Part shown: positions 1 through 6,190 of the stretch, in pieces
Numbering within the stretch: position 1 is the first letter of the stretch
How the letters are laid out: every line of letters begins with the position of its first letter
Assembly (NCBI GenBank): GCA_900546735.1
Contig: URDW01000060.1
Coordinates: 1-11,964 of the forward strand
Length of the DNA stretch: 11,964 nucleotides
From: an uncultured Oscillospiraceae bacterium
GTDB lineage: Bacteria > Bacillota > Clostridia > Oscillospirales > Acutalibacteraceae
Direction of reading: 5' to 3'
Translations under genes and position numbers: made by a program
The notes under the pieces: generated by a model
Told to the model about the DNA's origin: nothing
The model's database searches: none
Seen by the model: the letters and a program-made list of their open reading frames with translations, nothing else

Positions 1-49
1 ATCTACACCTATTAAGTCGTCGGCAGCGTCAGATGTGTATAAGAGACAG
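1..49 (+). other. Untrimmed Illumina Nextera adapter (artefact)
   Basis: Bases 1-8 match the 3' end of the Illumina P5 oligo, 9-16 (ctattaag) match an i5 index that I recall as S518, 17-30 (tcgtcggcagcgtc) are the Nextera read-1 tail, and 31-49 (agatgtgtataagagacag) are the 19-bp Tn5 mosaic end. The order is exactly that of a Nextera library molecule, so this is synthetic sequence left at a contig end and not a Tn5 insertion. Genomic sequence begins at about base 50. Any reading frame that starts inside this stretch is artificial. Confidence 0.98.
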
Positions 50-57
50 GTTTAACC

Positions 58-1389
58 ATGACGAAACGCGGATTTATCCGGACAGTCTCCTACAGTGTGA
101 CCGTACTGGTGGTCATCATGGCCGTGGCGACCGTCAGCCTGGTGCAAAGGCACACATACAAGGTTCAGCTGGAAAGCACCTACCAGCAGAGCCTGGCGGA
201 GCTGGACGAATGCCTGAATTCCATTGAAACGAACCTGACCAAAAGCTACTACGCCAACAGCGCCGGCACGCTCGGCACCATTGGCACCGACATCTACACG
301 GAAACGCAAAGCGCCAAACAGGCGCTGGCCCGTCTGCCGGTGTCGCAGATGAATTTAGCCGGCACTTATAAGTTTTTGTCCCAGACCGGCGACTACTCGG
401 CCTACCTGGCCAAAAAAGCCGCCTCTGACCAGACGATCTCCGGCGACGACCGCACGTCTGTGCAGCAGCTTTTGAAATACGCCGAGGCCTTTTCCAACAA
501 CGTGGACGCTCTGGTCAGCCTTTGCAACCGCGGCCTGGAGATCACGCAGGGCAGCGTGGCGCTGCGTGATGAAGTGGACGTTTCGCAGCTTTCCACTTCC
601 TTTACGGAATCGGAAGAAACATTTAAGGATTACCCGACCCTGCTGTACGACGGACCTTATGCAGACGCCGTTTTACAGAAAGAACCCGAAATGATAAAAG
701 ACAAGCGCGCCTATTCTGACGCAGAAGCGCTGACGCGCGCCGCCGAATTTTTGGGCGTGGAAGAGGACGTGCTGTACTATGACGGCGAAGAAAGCGGCGC
801 TATAGACAGCTATATTTTTAAAACAAACAAATACACCGTTGCCGTAACCAAATACGGCGGGTATTTAAACTATATCCTTTACAGCGAAACCATACCGGCG
901 GGCAGTCTCGGCGAGGAAGAAGCCGTAAAAAAAGCAAAGGCTTTTTTGGAAAAAGCCGGTTACCAAAACATGCAGGAAAGCTATTACGCGATAAACGACA
1001 ATATCTGCCTGGTCAACTTTAATTACGCTGACGAAAACGGCGTGCTCTACTACGCCGATCTGATCAAAGTGGGCGTGGCAATGGATACCGGCAACGTTGT
1101 GCGCTTTGAGGCAAACGGCTACCTGACGAACCACTGCACGCGCACGCTGCAGCCCGGCAGTGTCACCCAGGCGCAGGCGCAGCGCAACCTGAGCACAGAC
1201 CTGCAGGTGCAAAACGTCAAAAGCTGTGTGATCCCAAAAGAAAATGGCACCGAGGCGCCATGCTACGAATTTCACTGCAAAAGCAAAACGACGCAGGACG
1301 AGGTGCTTGTTTATGTAAACACACAGACGGGTCAGGAAGAAGACATCAAGCTGCTGCTTTACTCGGACGAAGGCACGCTCGTAAAATAA
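58..1389 (+). CDS. ypeB: Spore germination protein YpeB
   Basis: YpeB is a membrane-anchored spore protein needed for the localisation and stability of the cortex-lytic enzyme SleB, which degrades cortex peptidoglycan during germination. The 443-residue product is close to the roughly 450 residues of Bacillus YpeB. It has a short basic N-terminus, one membrane segment at about residues 10-30, a helical middle region and C-terminal repeated PepSY-like modules (from about residue 215). The tail contains the YADENGVLYYADLIKVG and VYVNTQTGQEED patterns expected of the family. The start is taken at the ATG giving MTKRGFIRTV. Only about 8 genomic bases precede it, so its ribosome site is not visible. 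A TAA at 53-55 could be the stop of sleB, the usual upstream partner, but that is inference. A small lipoprotein gene follows after 83 bases, with no clear terminator or promoter between them. Confidence 0.9.
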   Translation: MTKRGFIRTVSYSVTVLVVIMAVATVSLVQRHTYKVQLESTYQQSLAELDECLNSIETNLTKSYYANSAGTLGTIGTDIYTETQSAKQALARLPVSQMNLAGTYKFLSQTGDYSAYLAKKAASDQTISGDDRTSVQQLLKYAEAFSNNVDALVSLCNRGLEITQGSVALRDEVDVSQLSTSFTESEETFKDYPTLLYDGPYADAVLQKEPEMIKDKRAYSDAEALTRAAEFLGVEEDVLYYDGEESGAIDSYIFKTNKYTVAVTKYGGYLNYILYSETIPAGSLGEEEAVKKAKAFLEKAGYQNMQESYYAINDNICLVNFNYADENGVLYYADLIKVGVAMDTGNVVRFEANGYLTNHCTRTLQPGSVTQAQAQRNLSTDLQVQNVKSCVIPKENGTEAPCYEFHCKSKTTQDEVLVYVNTQTGQEEDIKLLLYSDEGTLVK

Positions 1390-1472
1390 ATGTATACTGC
1401 CCGAAAAAGTGAAAACACTATAACTACACCCTGTTTTATAAACTGCCAAACGGCAAAAAAGGAGAAAATGCT

Positions 1473-1781
1473 ATGAAAAAGATTTTACTTGTACTTTCCG
1501 TGGTGCTGTGCATGAGCGCAGTGCTGGCCGGATGCTCTTCGAATGACGCAGACGATACGACTACGTCGACGACCCGCGAAAGCACATCGCAGACAACGAC
1601 ACAGTCCACAACGGAGAACAACACGGCCGAAAACACAACGAACGGCGGCACCACGAACGACGTGGAGAACAATGCAAGCGAAGCCGCATCGGACATTGGC
1701 CAGGGCGCCGAAGACCTGGCAGACGGTGTGGGCGACGCAGCCAAAAAAGCCGGCGATGCCGTAGGCGACGCCATGGGCTAA
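1473..1781 (+). CDS. Small Thr/Ser-rich lipoprotein of unknown function
   Basis: This 102-residue protein has a classic lipoprotein signal: basic MKK, a hydrophobic stretch at residues 4-17, and lipobox LAGC with the lipidated cysteine at 21. Residues 22-62 are a low-complexity Thr/Ser/Asn/Glu spacer resembling a cell-wall-spanning linker. Residues 64-102 are Ala/Gly/Asp-rich with a roughly heptad-like pattern (AEDLADGVGDAAKKAGDAVG), suggesting a short amphipathic helix. The start is supported by AAGGAG at 1459-1464, eight bases before the ATG. It lies 83 bases downstream of ypeB in the same direction and is followed by a strong terminator, so it may be the last gene of a sleB-ypeB transcript. 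A role in the spore envelope is possible from context only. I do not recognise the family, and it is not an obvious YhcN/YlaJ lipoprotein. Confidence 0.85.
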   Translation: MKKILLVLSVVLCMSAVLAGCSSNDADDTTTSTTRESTSQTTTQSTTENNTAENTTNGGTTNDVENNASEAASDIGQGAEDLADGVGDAAKKAGDAVGDAMG

Positions 1782-1814
1782 GCCTTTAAAATACCGGTTA
1801 TACACGGCAAAATC

Positions 1815-1845
1815 AAACGGTGTGTCCGGCGGACACACCGTTTTT
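1815..1845 (+). terminator. Intrinsic terminator, probably bidirectional
   Basis: A perfect 13-bp inverted repeat (arms 1815-1827 and 1831-1843, loop ggc) is followed on the + strand by a T5 run at 1841-1845. It ends the ypeB-lipoprotein unit. It sits 34 bases after the lipoprotein stop and just past the stop of the convergent ABC-F gene. On the - strand the same stem is followed by an interrupted T-rich stretch, so it probably serves both genes, more strongly on +. Confidence 0.9.
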
Positions 1846-1850
1846 ACTTT

Positions 1851-3323
1851 TTACTGCGGCGGCTGCAGACAAACCGTTTGGGTGGCGACTGCGTCCTGAA
1901 AAGCACGGTCATGCTCCACAAACACCATGGCCGGTGCAAATTCCAGCAAAAGCTGTTCGATCTGCATGCGCGAATAAATATCTATATAATTCAGCGGCTC
2001 ATCCCATACATAAAGATGCGCCCTTTCACAAAGGCTGCCGGCCAGCAGCACTTTTTTCTTCTGGCCTGCCGAAAAATCGCGCATATCCTTTTGCAGCTGG
2101 ACAGAATGGAAATCCATTTTGCTCAAAATGGCCTTAAAAAGGCTTTCATCGATCTTTTTTTGCCGCGCAAAATCACGCGGTGTGCCCTGCAGGCCGGCCG
2201 TATCCTGCGGCACATAAGAGACAATGAGCCCCGAACCGCACTCTGCCCGGCCGGTATGCACCAGTTTTTCGCCTGCCAGCAGCTTCAGCAGGCTGCTTTT
2301 GCCGCTGCCGTTTTTGCCGCAAAGCGCGACCCGCTCACCGCGGCGCACCGTTAACGAGACCGGCGCCGAGACCGCACGGCCATCGTAGCAGACGGCCACA
2401 TCGGAAAAAGAGACAAGCACATCGCTGTGGTAAACCAGCGGCGAGATCTTTAAACTTTGCACATTTTCCGCATTCTGAAGCAAGCCTTTCTTTTGCTCGA
2501 GCGCCTGCTGCGTGCGGTTTTCAATGGATTTGGAACGCTTCATCATTTTGGCCGCCTTGTGGCCGACATAGCCCTTGTCCGCCGCACCGGTTTTGGACCG
2601 TTCGACCCGGTCTGACCAAACCGCTGTGCGCCGGGCGGCCTGCTGCAGGCGGCGGATGTCTTTTTTGAGGCGTTCGTTCTGCGCCGCTTCTGCCGCCTGA
2701 CGCTGTTCAAAATTTTCCAAAAAAGAGGAATAGTTACCGCTTTGCACCTCTATGCCGTTTCGGTTCAGCGACAGGATATGGTCGACACAGCCGTCCAGGA
2801 ACCGGCGGTCATGCGAGACGAGTATGAACCCCTTTTTTCGTTTTAAATAAGCCGAAACGACCTCTCTGGCCGCCGCGTCCAGATGATTTGTGGGTTCATC
2901 GATCAGCAAAAAGCGGCCTTCGTTTAAAAACAGTGCCGCCAGCAGCGCCTTTGTCTGCTCTCCGTTTGACAAAACGGCAAACGGCCGTTCGAGCACCGTT
3001 TCGGGCATGTTCAGGTACGAGAGTTCGCGCGCGAACTGCCAGCTTTCAGCCTGTGGGCAGACCTGCTGCAAAACGTGCAGCACGGCGGCGTCCGGTTCCT
3101 TTACCGTGTACGGGAAATAATCGAACGGCACACAGTGCAGGATCCTGCCGCTGTAAGCATACTGCCCCAGTAAAAGCTTTAAAAGCGTGGTTTTGCCCCG
3201 ACCGTTACGCCCCACAAAGCCCAGCTTCCAGTTGGTATCGATCTGGAAACTGACATTTTCAAAAACATTGTCATAGCTGCCGGGATAAGCAAAAGTCAGG
3301 TTTTCCACTTTGATCATAGACAT
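1851..3323 (-). CDS. ABC-F ribosomal protection protein, Lsa/CplR-like
   Basis: ABC-F proteins have two ATPase domains and no membrane domain. Resistance-type members bind the ribosomal E site and dislodge drugs from the peptidyl transferase centre. This 490-residue protein has Walker A GRNGRGKT (38-45), signature LSNGEQ (118-123) and Walker B DEPTNHLD (142-149) in domain 1. In domain 2 it has Walker A GKNGSGKS (336-343), FSAGQ (417-421) and DEPLNYID (441-448), with the switch EHD at 470-472. Between them is a basic helical linker (about 200-290) that would reach toward the P-site tRNA. The length, the N-terminal FDYFPY segment, the GHKAAKMMKRSKSIENR linker motif and the DEPLN second Walker B fit the Lsa/CplR/Vga group, whose members give pleuromutilin, lincosamide and streptogramin A resistance. 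The exact spectrum here is inference. The ATG at 3323 follows GGAGG by nine bases; a second ATG at 3317 is less well placed. It has its own promoter and an attenuator-like leader. Confidence 0.88.
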   Translation of the reverse strand: MSMIKVENLTFAYPGSYDNVFENVSFQIDTNWKLGFVGRNGRGKTTLLKLLLGQYAYSGRILHCVPFDYFPYTVKEPDAAVLHVLQQVCPQAESWQFARELSYLNMPETVLERPFAVLSNGEQTKALLAALFLNEGRFLLIDEPTNHLDAAAREVVSAYLKRKKGFILVSHDRRFLDGCVDHILSLNRNGIEVQSGNYSSFLENFEQRQAAEAAQNERLKKDIRRLQQAARRTAVWSDRVERSKTGAADKGYVGHKAAKMMKRSKSIENRTQQALEQKKGLLQNAENVQSLKISPLVYHSDVLVSFSDVAVCYDGRAVSAPVSLTVRRGERVALCGKNGSGKSSLLKLLAGEKLVHTGRAECGSGLIVSYVPQDTAGLQGTPRDFARQKKIDESLFKAILSKMDFHSVQLQKDMRDFSAGQKKKVLLAGSLCERAHLYVWDEPLNYIDIYSRMQIEQLLLEFAPAMVFVEHDRAFQDAVATQTVCLQPPQ

Positions 3324-3370
3324 GGCTTTTCACCTCCAAAATCTTGCCGTGCCGGGGGCTGTGAAAGCCC

Positions 3371-3405
3371 AAAAAAACGGGCCGCAGGAAAGTTCCTGCG
3401 GCCCG
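3371..3405 (-). terminator. Leader terminator (attenuator) upstream of the ABC-F gene
   Basis: On the - strand a 12-bp GC-rich stem (arms 3394-3405 and 3378-3389, tetraloop 3390-3393) is followed directly by T7 (3371-3377). It lies between the promoter at 3564-3592 and the ABC-F start at 3323, so transcripts must read through it to express the gene. The opposite strand lacks a T-run, so it acts only in this direction. Attenuators in this position are well known for resistance-type ABC-F genes. The drug response here is inferred. Confidence 0.85.
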
Positions 3406-3463
3406 CACAAGCCAAGCCTGCCGCTTTTCAGCAGCAAAACAGACAAAAGGGCGCCGTCAAACA

Positions 3464-3528
3464 TTTTCTTTCCCGCAAAATCACAGCACACGCACGGCCG
3501 TGTTTATTCTTATTTGCAGGAAACAAAA
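3464..3528 (-). promoter_or_regulatory. Candidate switch hairpin in the ABC-F leader
   Basis: Read on the - strand, TTTCCTGCAAA (3523-3513, inside the upstream ORF) pairs over 11 positions, with one G-U, with TTTGCGGGAAA (3479-3469). After a G/G mismatch four more T-A pairs extend the stem outward (3528-3525 with 3467-3464). The loop contains a possible 5-bp inner stem ACACG/CGTGT. The element TTTCCTGC recurs exactly in the 3' arm of the leader terminator, so the two helices share pairing partners. This was worked out by eye and not folded by computer. Confidence 0.55.
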
Positions 3529-3533
3529 AACAT
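3510..3533 (-). CDS. Short upstream ORF (leader peptide MFFVSCK)
   Basis: This is a 7-codon ORF in the ABC-F leader. AAAGGGG at 3547-3541 lies seven bases before its ATG, which is a good ribosome site, and it ends at TAA 3512-3510. It begins about 24 bases after the predicted transcription start. Its last codons form one arm of the candidate switch hairpin, so a drug-stalled ribosome on it would change leader folding. That is the mechanism known for several ABC-F and erm genes. Translation is inferred. Confidence 0.5.
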   Translation of the reverse strand: MFFVSCK

Positions 3534-3563
3534 CTGCGCACCCCTTTCTGCATTTCTGAGGCC

Positions 3564-3592
3564 AATATAGCACAAGCGCGCCCGCCTGTCAA
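3564..3592 (-). promoter_or_regulatory. Sigma-A promoter of the ABC-F gene
   Basis: On the - strand a consensus -35 TTGACA (3592-3587), a 17-base spacer and -10 TATATT (3569-3564). Transcription would start near 3557, giving a leader of about 234 nt before the ABC-F ATG. It lies just past the nahK terminator. Confidence 0.85.
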
Positions 3593-3621
3593 GCCAAAAC
3601 TTTCTTTTCAGGCCGCAAAAT

Positions 3622-3648
3622 AAAAAACCGCCTGCAATGGCAAGCGGT
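3622..3648 (-). terminator. Intrinsic terminator of nahK
   Basis: On the - strand a 9-bp stem with one G-U pair (arms 3648-3640 and 3635-3627, tetraloop 3639-3636) is followed by a T run over 3627-3622 and further T-rich sequence. It starts 11 bases after the nahK stop and separates nahK from the ABC-F promoter. Confidence 0.8.
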
Positions 3649-3658
3649 AAAAGCGGTT

Positions 3659-4765
3659 TTACTTTTTATAAGCGGCGCTGACTTCGCGCACGATCTGCTG
3701 CATTTCGGGCATATGCTTTTCCATGTCCTCCACCAGTTTAAACTGGTCACGCGCACGCACCAGGTTGTGTTCGGGATAAGCCGTGCCGAAATATGTATCG
3801 CCGTCCAGATAGTCGGTCAAAAAGCGCATGCCGCACTCCAGCGTCATCAGCTTTGCCGAAAAAGCAAGGTTTTCGATTTCCGCGTCCGTCAAGCTGGCGC
3901 CGCATGCCGACAAAAAGCCTTCGGTATAAGCACGGAAATAATCGAGCGAAATCGAGACCTTGGAAAGATCTGTTTCATCCTCGACCGCAGTGTTGGCGCC
4001 GAAGCGGATCGAATCGCCAAAATCATAAAGCGCAAGGCCGGGCATGACCGTGTCCAGATCGATCACACAGACGCAGTCGTCTGTATTCTTGTCAAACATG
4101 ACGTTGTTCAGCTTTGTGTCGTTGTGGGTGACACGGATCGGCAGCTCGCCGCGGGCGATCATATCCACAAAAACAGAGCAGTCCCCTTTGCGGGCGCGCA
4201 CAAATTCCATTTCCGAGGCGCAGGTGTCCTTCCGGCCGCTCAAATTGGCAGCTGCCGCTTTTTCAAACTGTTCATAGCGCCACTGTGTGTTGTGGAAATT
4301 GGGGATCGTCTCGTGCAGTGTTTCCGCCGGGTAGTCGCTGAGCATGTTCTGGAAGCGGCCGAACGCCACGCCGCTTTTTTTGAAAAGTTCCGGCGAATCC
4401 ACACTGTCGTGGCTAACGCTGTCTTTCACAAAAACATAGGCGCGATAACAGCTGCCGTCTGCGGCACGGTAATATTTTTTGCCGTCTGTAGTATGGATAT
4501 AATGCAGCGTCTCACGGTCTGCATCGCCGCCGTATGCCTTGATCTGCTTACGCAGGTAAGATGTGACGGCGAACACATTGTCCATCAGTGCGTCCACATT
4601 CTGAAATGCGTTGGTATTGATCTGCTGCAGCACATACTGCTTTTCAGTGCCGTCATCCAGCTTATAATGGACCAGATACGTCTTATTGATATGACCGTTC
4701 CCAAATTTTTCACAACTGACAAGGCTTCCTTTAAAGCCAAATTTGGACAAGATCTCCTCGTTCAT
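3659..4765 (-). CDS. nahK: N-acetylhexosamine 1-kinase (APH-like fold)
   Basis: NahK phosphorylates the anomeric hydroxyl of GlcNAc and GalNAc with ATP. It feeds the galacto-N-biose/lacto-N-biose pathway used on mucin and milk glycans, in the cytoplasm. The 368-residue protein resembles the bifidobacterial enzyme, as I recall it, throughout. It has a glycine-rich loop GNGHINKTY (22-30), the catalytic segment RVTHNDTKLNN (211-221, base D216, metal-binding N221), IDLDTVMPG (235-243, metal D238), then DFGDSIRFGA and the C-terminal GTAYPEHNLVRARDQFKLV block. AAGGAGC at 4781-4775 precedes the ATG by ten bases. It stands alone, with a strong promoter and its own terminator, and no lacto-N-biose phosphorylase, epimerase or sugar transporter lies beside it. 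A related sugar or amine kinase of the same superfamily is the main alternative, but the motif match is close. Confidence 0.88.
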   Translation of the reverse strand: MNEEILSKFGFKGSLVSCEKFGNGHINKTYLVHYKLDDGTEKQYVLQQINTNAFQNVDALMDNVFAVTSYLRKQIKAYGGDADRETLHYIHTTDGKKYYRAADGSCYRAYVFVKDSVSHDSVDSPELFKKSGVAFGRFQNMLSDYPAETLHETIPNFHNTQWRYEQFEKAAAANLSGRKDTCASEMEFVRARKGDCSVFVDMIARGELPIRVTHNDTKLNNVMFDKNTDDCVCVIDLDTVMPGLALYDFGDSIRFGANTAVEDETDLSKVSISLDYFRAYTEGFLSACGASLTDAEIENLAFSAKLMTLECGMRFLTDYLDGDTYFGTAYPEHNLVRARDQFKLVEDMEKHMPEMQQIVREVSAAYKK

Positions 4766-4826
4766 TTGAAAAAAGCTCCTTCATTTTTTCGTTCCGGGGT
4801 CAAACTATATGAACAAATGTTTTATT

Positions 4827-4855
4827 ATTATACCACAACTATATGCCAAATGCAA
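4827..4855 (-). promoter_or_regulatory. Sigma-A promoter of nahK, extended -10
   Basis: On the - strand: -35 TTGCAT (4855-4850), a 17-base spacer, and perfect -10 TATAAT (4832-4827) preceded by TGG, an extended -10. Transcription would begin near 4820, leaving a leader of about 55 nt. It looks like a strong, possibly constitutive promoter. Confidence 0.85.
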
Positions 4856-4859
4856 TCAT

Positions 4860-4888
4860 AAAAACACCGTACAAAAGCACGGTGTTTT
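4860..4888 (-). terminator. Intrinsic terminator of the MFP-permease operon
   Basis: A perfect 10-bp inverted repeat (arms 4861-4870 and 4879-4888, 8-base loop) lies 22 bases after the permease stop. On the - strand it ends in T5 (4864-4860). It closes the efflux operon immediately before the nahK promoter. Confidence 0.82.
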
Positions 4889-4910
4889 AAACAATGCAAA
4901 AATATTTTCG

Positions 4911-6176
4911 TTATTCACGCCGCAGCGCTTCGATTGGCGAAAGCTGCGCAGCTTTTCTGGCCGGATAAATGCCGAAGAACAGACCCACACCGCACGAAAA
5001 CAGCAGTGCCAGCAAGACGGCGCCGACCGTAAGCGTTGGCTGAATATTAATAACGGAACAAACGGCATAAGCGCCGGCCACACCGATCAGCACACCAAGC
5101 GCACCGCCGATCAGACACAGGATGATAGACTCGGTCAAAAACTGCATGGTGATCACACTGGTTTTGGCGCCGAGTGACTTTCGTATGCCGATCTCACGCG
5201 TTCGCTCCGTGACGGAGACCAACATGATGTTCATCACGCCAATACCGCCGACCACCAGCGAGATCGCCGCCACGCAGGCCACGAATGTGGTCAAAATGGA
5301 AACGATCGTATCGATCAGGTCGATGTAGGTGGCCATGTTCTGCACCATGTAAACATTGCGGTCCGCATTGCCATGGCGCGCCTTCAGGAAATTCAGCGTT
5401 GCATTGCCCACGGCATCGTAATCAGCGCCTTCCGAAGCCATAACATAAATGCTGGAAAGATTTGTGCCCGAACCGGTGATCTCTGTAAGCGTTGTGCACG
5501 GTACGAACAGCGAAACCATAACTGTATCGCTGTCCGCGCCGCCGAACATGCTGGACATGTTCGCCATCATTTCGTTGGAATCGCCGCCCATGTTACCCAT
5601 CATGCTCTCGAGCGAAGCAACGCCGACGATGCGCACGTTCATGCTGGCGCCGGAGGAGCTGACGTTGATGTATTCGCCCACAACGTCTTCATAGCCAAAC
5701 GCATTCTGTGCGCTCATGCTGTCGATCACGGCAACGGGGCGCGACGCGTCGTACTCTTCGTCGTTAAAATAGCGGCCGTACGCGCAGTCAGAAGTCATGG
5801 CGTAGCGGATGTCTGCGCTGACGCCGACCATCATACAGGTTGCAGACTTCTGGTCGTTGATCGTTGCATTGCCGAAGCCCAGCATGATCGGCGAGCAGCC
5901 GTCTACATTGTTGACCTTGGACTTGATGGCATCCACATCGTCCAGTGTGATGTAGTCGCTTTCCTGCGCCGTGGTCGTATCCGTACTGATCATAATGGCG
6001 TTGGAGCCCATGTCCTCGATCATGGAGACAATATAGTCCTTTGCGCCTGTACCGGCGCCGATGATCATGATGACCGAACTGATGCCGATGATGATGCCGA
6101 GCATGGTCAGAAGCGAGCGCATCCAGTTTGCACGAATACATTTTAACGCGATTTTAAAACTTTCGGATAAATTCAC
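4911..6176 (-). CDS. MacB/FtsX-type ABC transporter permease
   Basis: This is an integral membrane subunit of a mechanotransmission-type ABC system (MacB family), likely for export of peptides or drugs or for envelope work. From the GTG at 6176 it has 421 residues: an amphipathic N-terminus SESFKIALKCIRANWMRS, membrane helix 1 (about 21-42, TMLGIIIGISSVIMIIGAG), a large extracellular MacB-type domain (about 45-280), then three C-terminal helices of the FtsX domain. The conserved cytoplasmic segment SVTERTREIGIRKSLGA lies between the first two of these, and the end is PARKAAQLSPIEALRRE. GTG is preferred over the TTG at 6194 because GGGAG at 6189-6185 is eight bases upstream and the family begins at this point. 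The extracellular domain carries a Met-rich patch (192-220). It lies 14 bases after the membrane fusion protein stop. No ATPase gene is adjacent, although the protein itself has no ATPase domain. Confidence 0.88.
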   Translation of the reverse strand: MNLSESFKIALKCIRANWMRSLLTMLGIIIGISSVIMIIGAGTGAKDYIVSMIEDMGSNAIMISTDTTTAQESDYITLDDVDAIKSKVNNVDGCSPIMLGFGNATINDQKSATCMMVGVSADIRYAMTSDCAYGRYFNDEEYDASRPVAVIDSMSAQNAFGYEDVVGEYINVSSSGASMNVRIVGVASLESMMGNMGGDSNEMMANMSSMFGGADSDTVMVSLFVPCTTLTEITGSGTNLSSIYVMASEGADYDAVGNATLNFLKARHGNADRNVYMVQNMATYIDLIDTIVSILTTFVACVAAISLVVGGIGVMNIMLVSVTERTREIGIRKSLGAKTSVITMQFLTESIILCLIGGALGVLIGVAGAYAVCSVINIQPTLTVGAVLLALLFSCGVGLFFGIYPARKAAQLSPIEALRRE

Positions 6177-6180
6177 GCCG

Positions 6181-6189
6181 CTCTCTCCC
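6181..6189 (-). promoter_or_regulatory. Ribosome site that decides the permease start
   Basis: GGGAGAGAG on the - strand lies between the membrane fusion protein stop (6193-6191) and the GTG at 6176-6174, with GGAG eight bases before the GTG. A TTG at 6194 lies upstream of this site and would leave it inside the coding region, so GTG is the better start. Confidence 0.75.
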
Positions 6190-6190
6190 G

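Noticed and set aside
31..49. Tn5/IS50 mosaic end suggesting a transposon
   Set aside because: It is preceded by Nextera read-1 and index sequence in exact library order, so it is an adapter.
33..227. Possible 64-residue protein on + overlapping ypeB
   Set aside because: It starts inside the adapter and runs out of frame through ypeB.
1390..1472. Separate promoter for the lipoprotein (TATAAA near 1437-1442)
   Set aside because: No matching -35 is visible. Co-transcription with ypeB is simpler, though a sporulation sigma promoter cannot be excluded.
4736..4787. Small frame MKELFSNERGDL... overlapping the nahK start
   Set aside because: Its ATG overlaps the nahK ribosome site and it has no ribosome site of its own; chance overlap is likely.
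3713..4861. 382-codon open frame on + opposite nahK
   Set aside because: It is antisense to a well-supported kinase, with no recognisable domain and no ribosome site.
5373..6146. 257-codon open frame on + opposite the permease
   Set aside because: Its low-complexity His/Ala/Asp composition comes from reverse reading of the permease codons.
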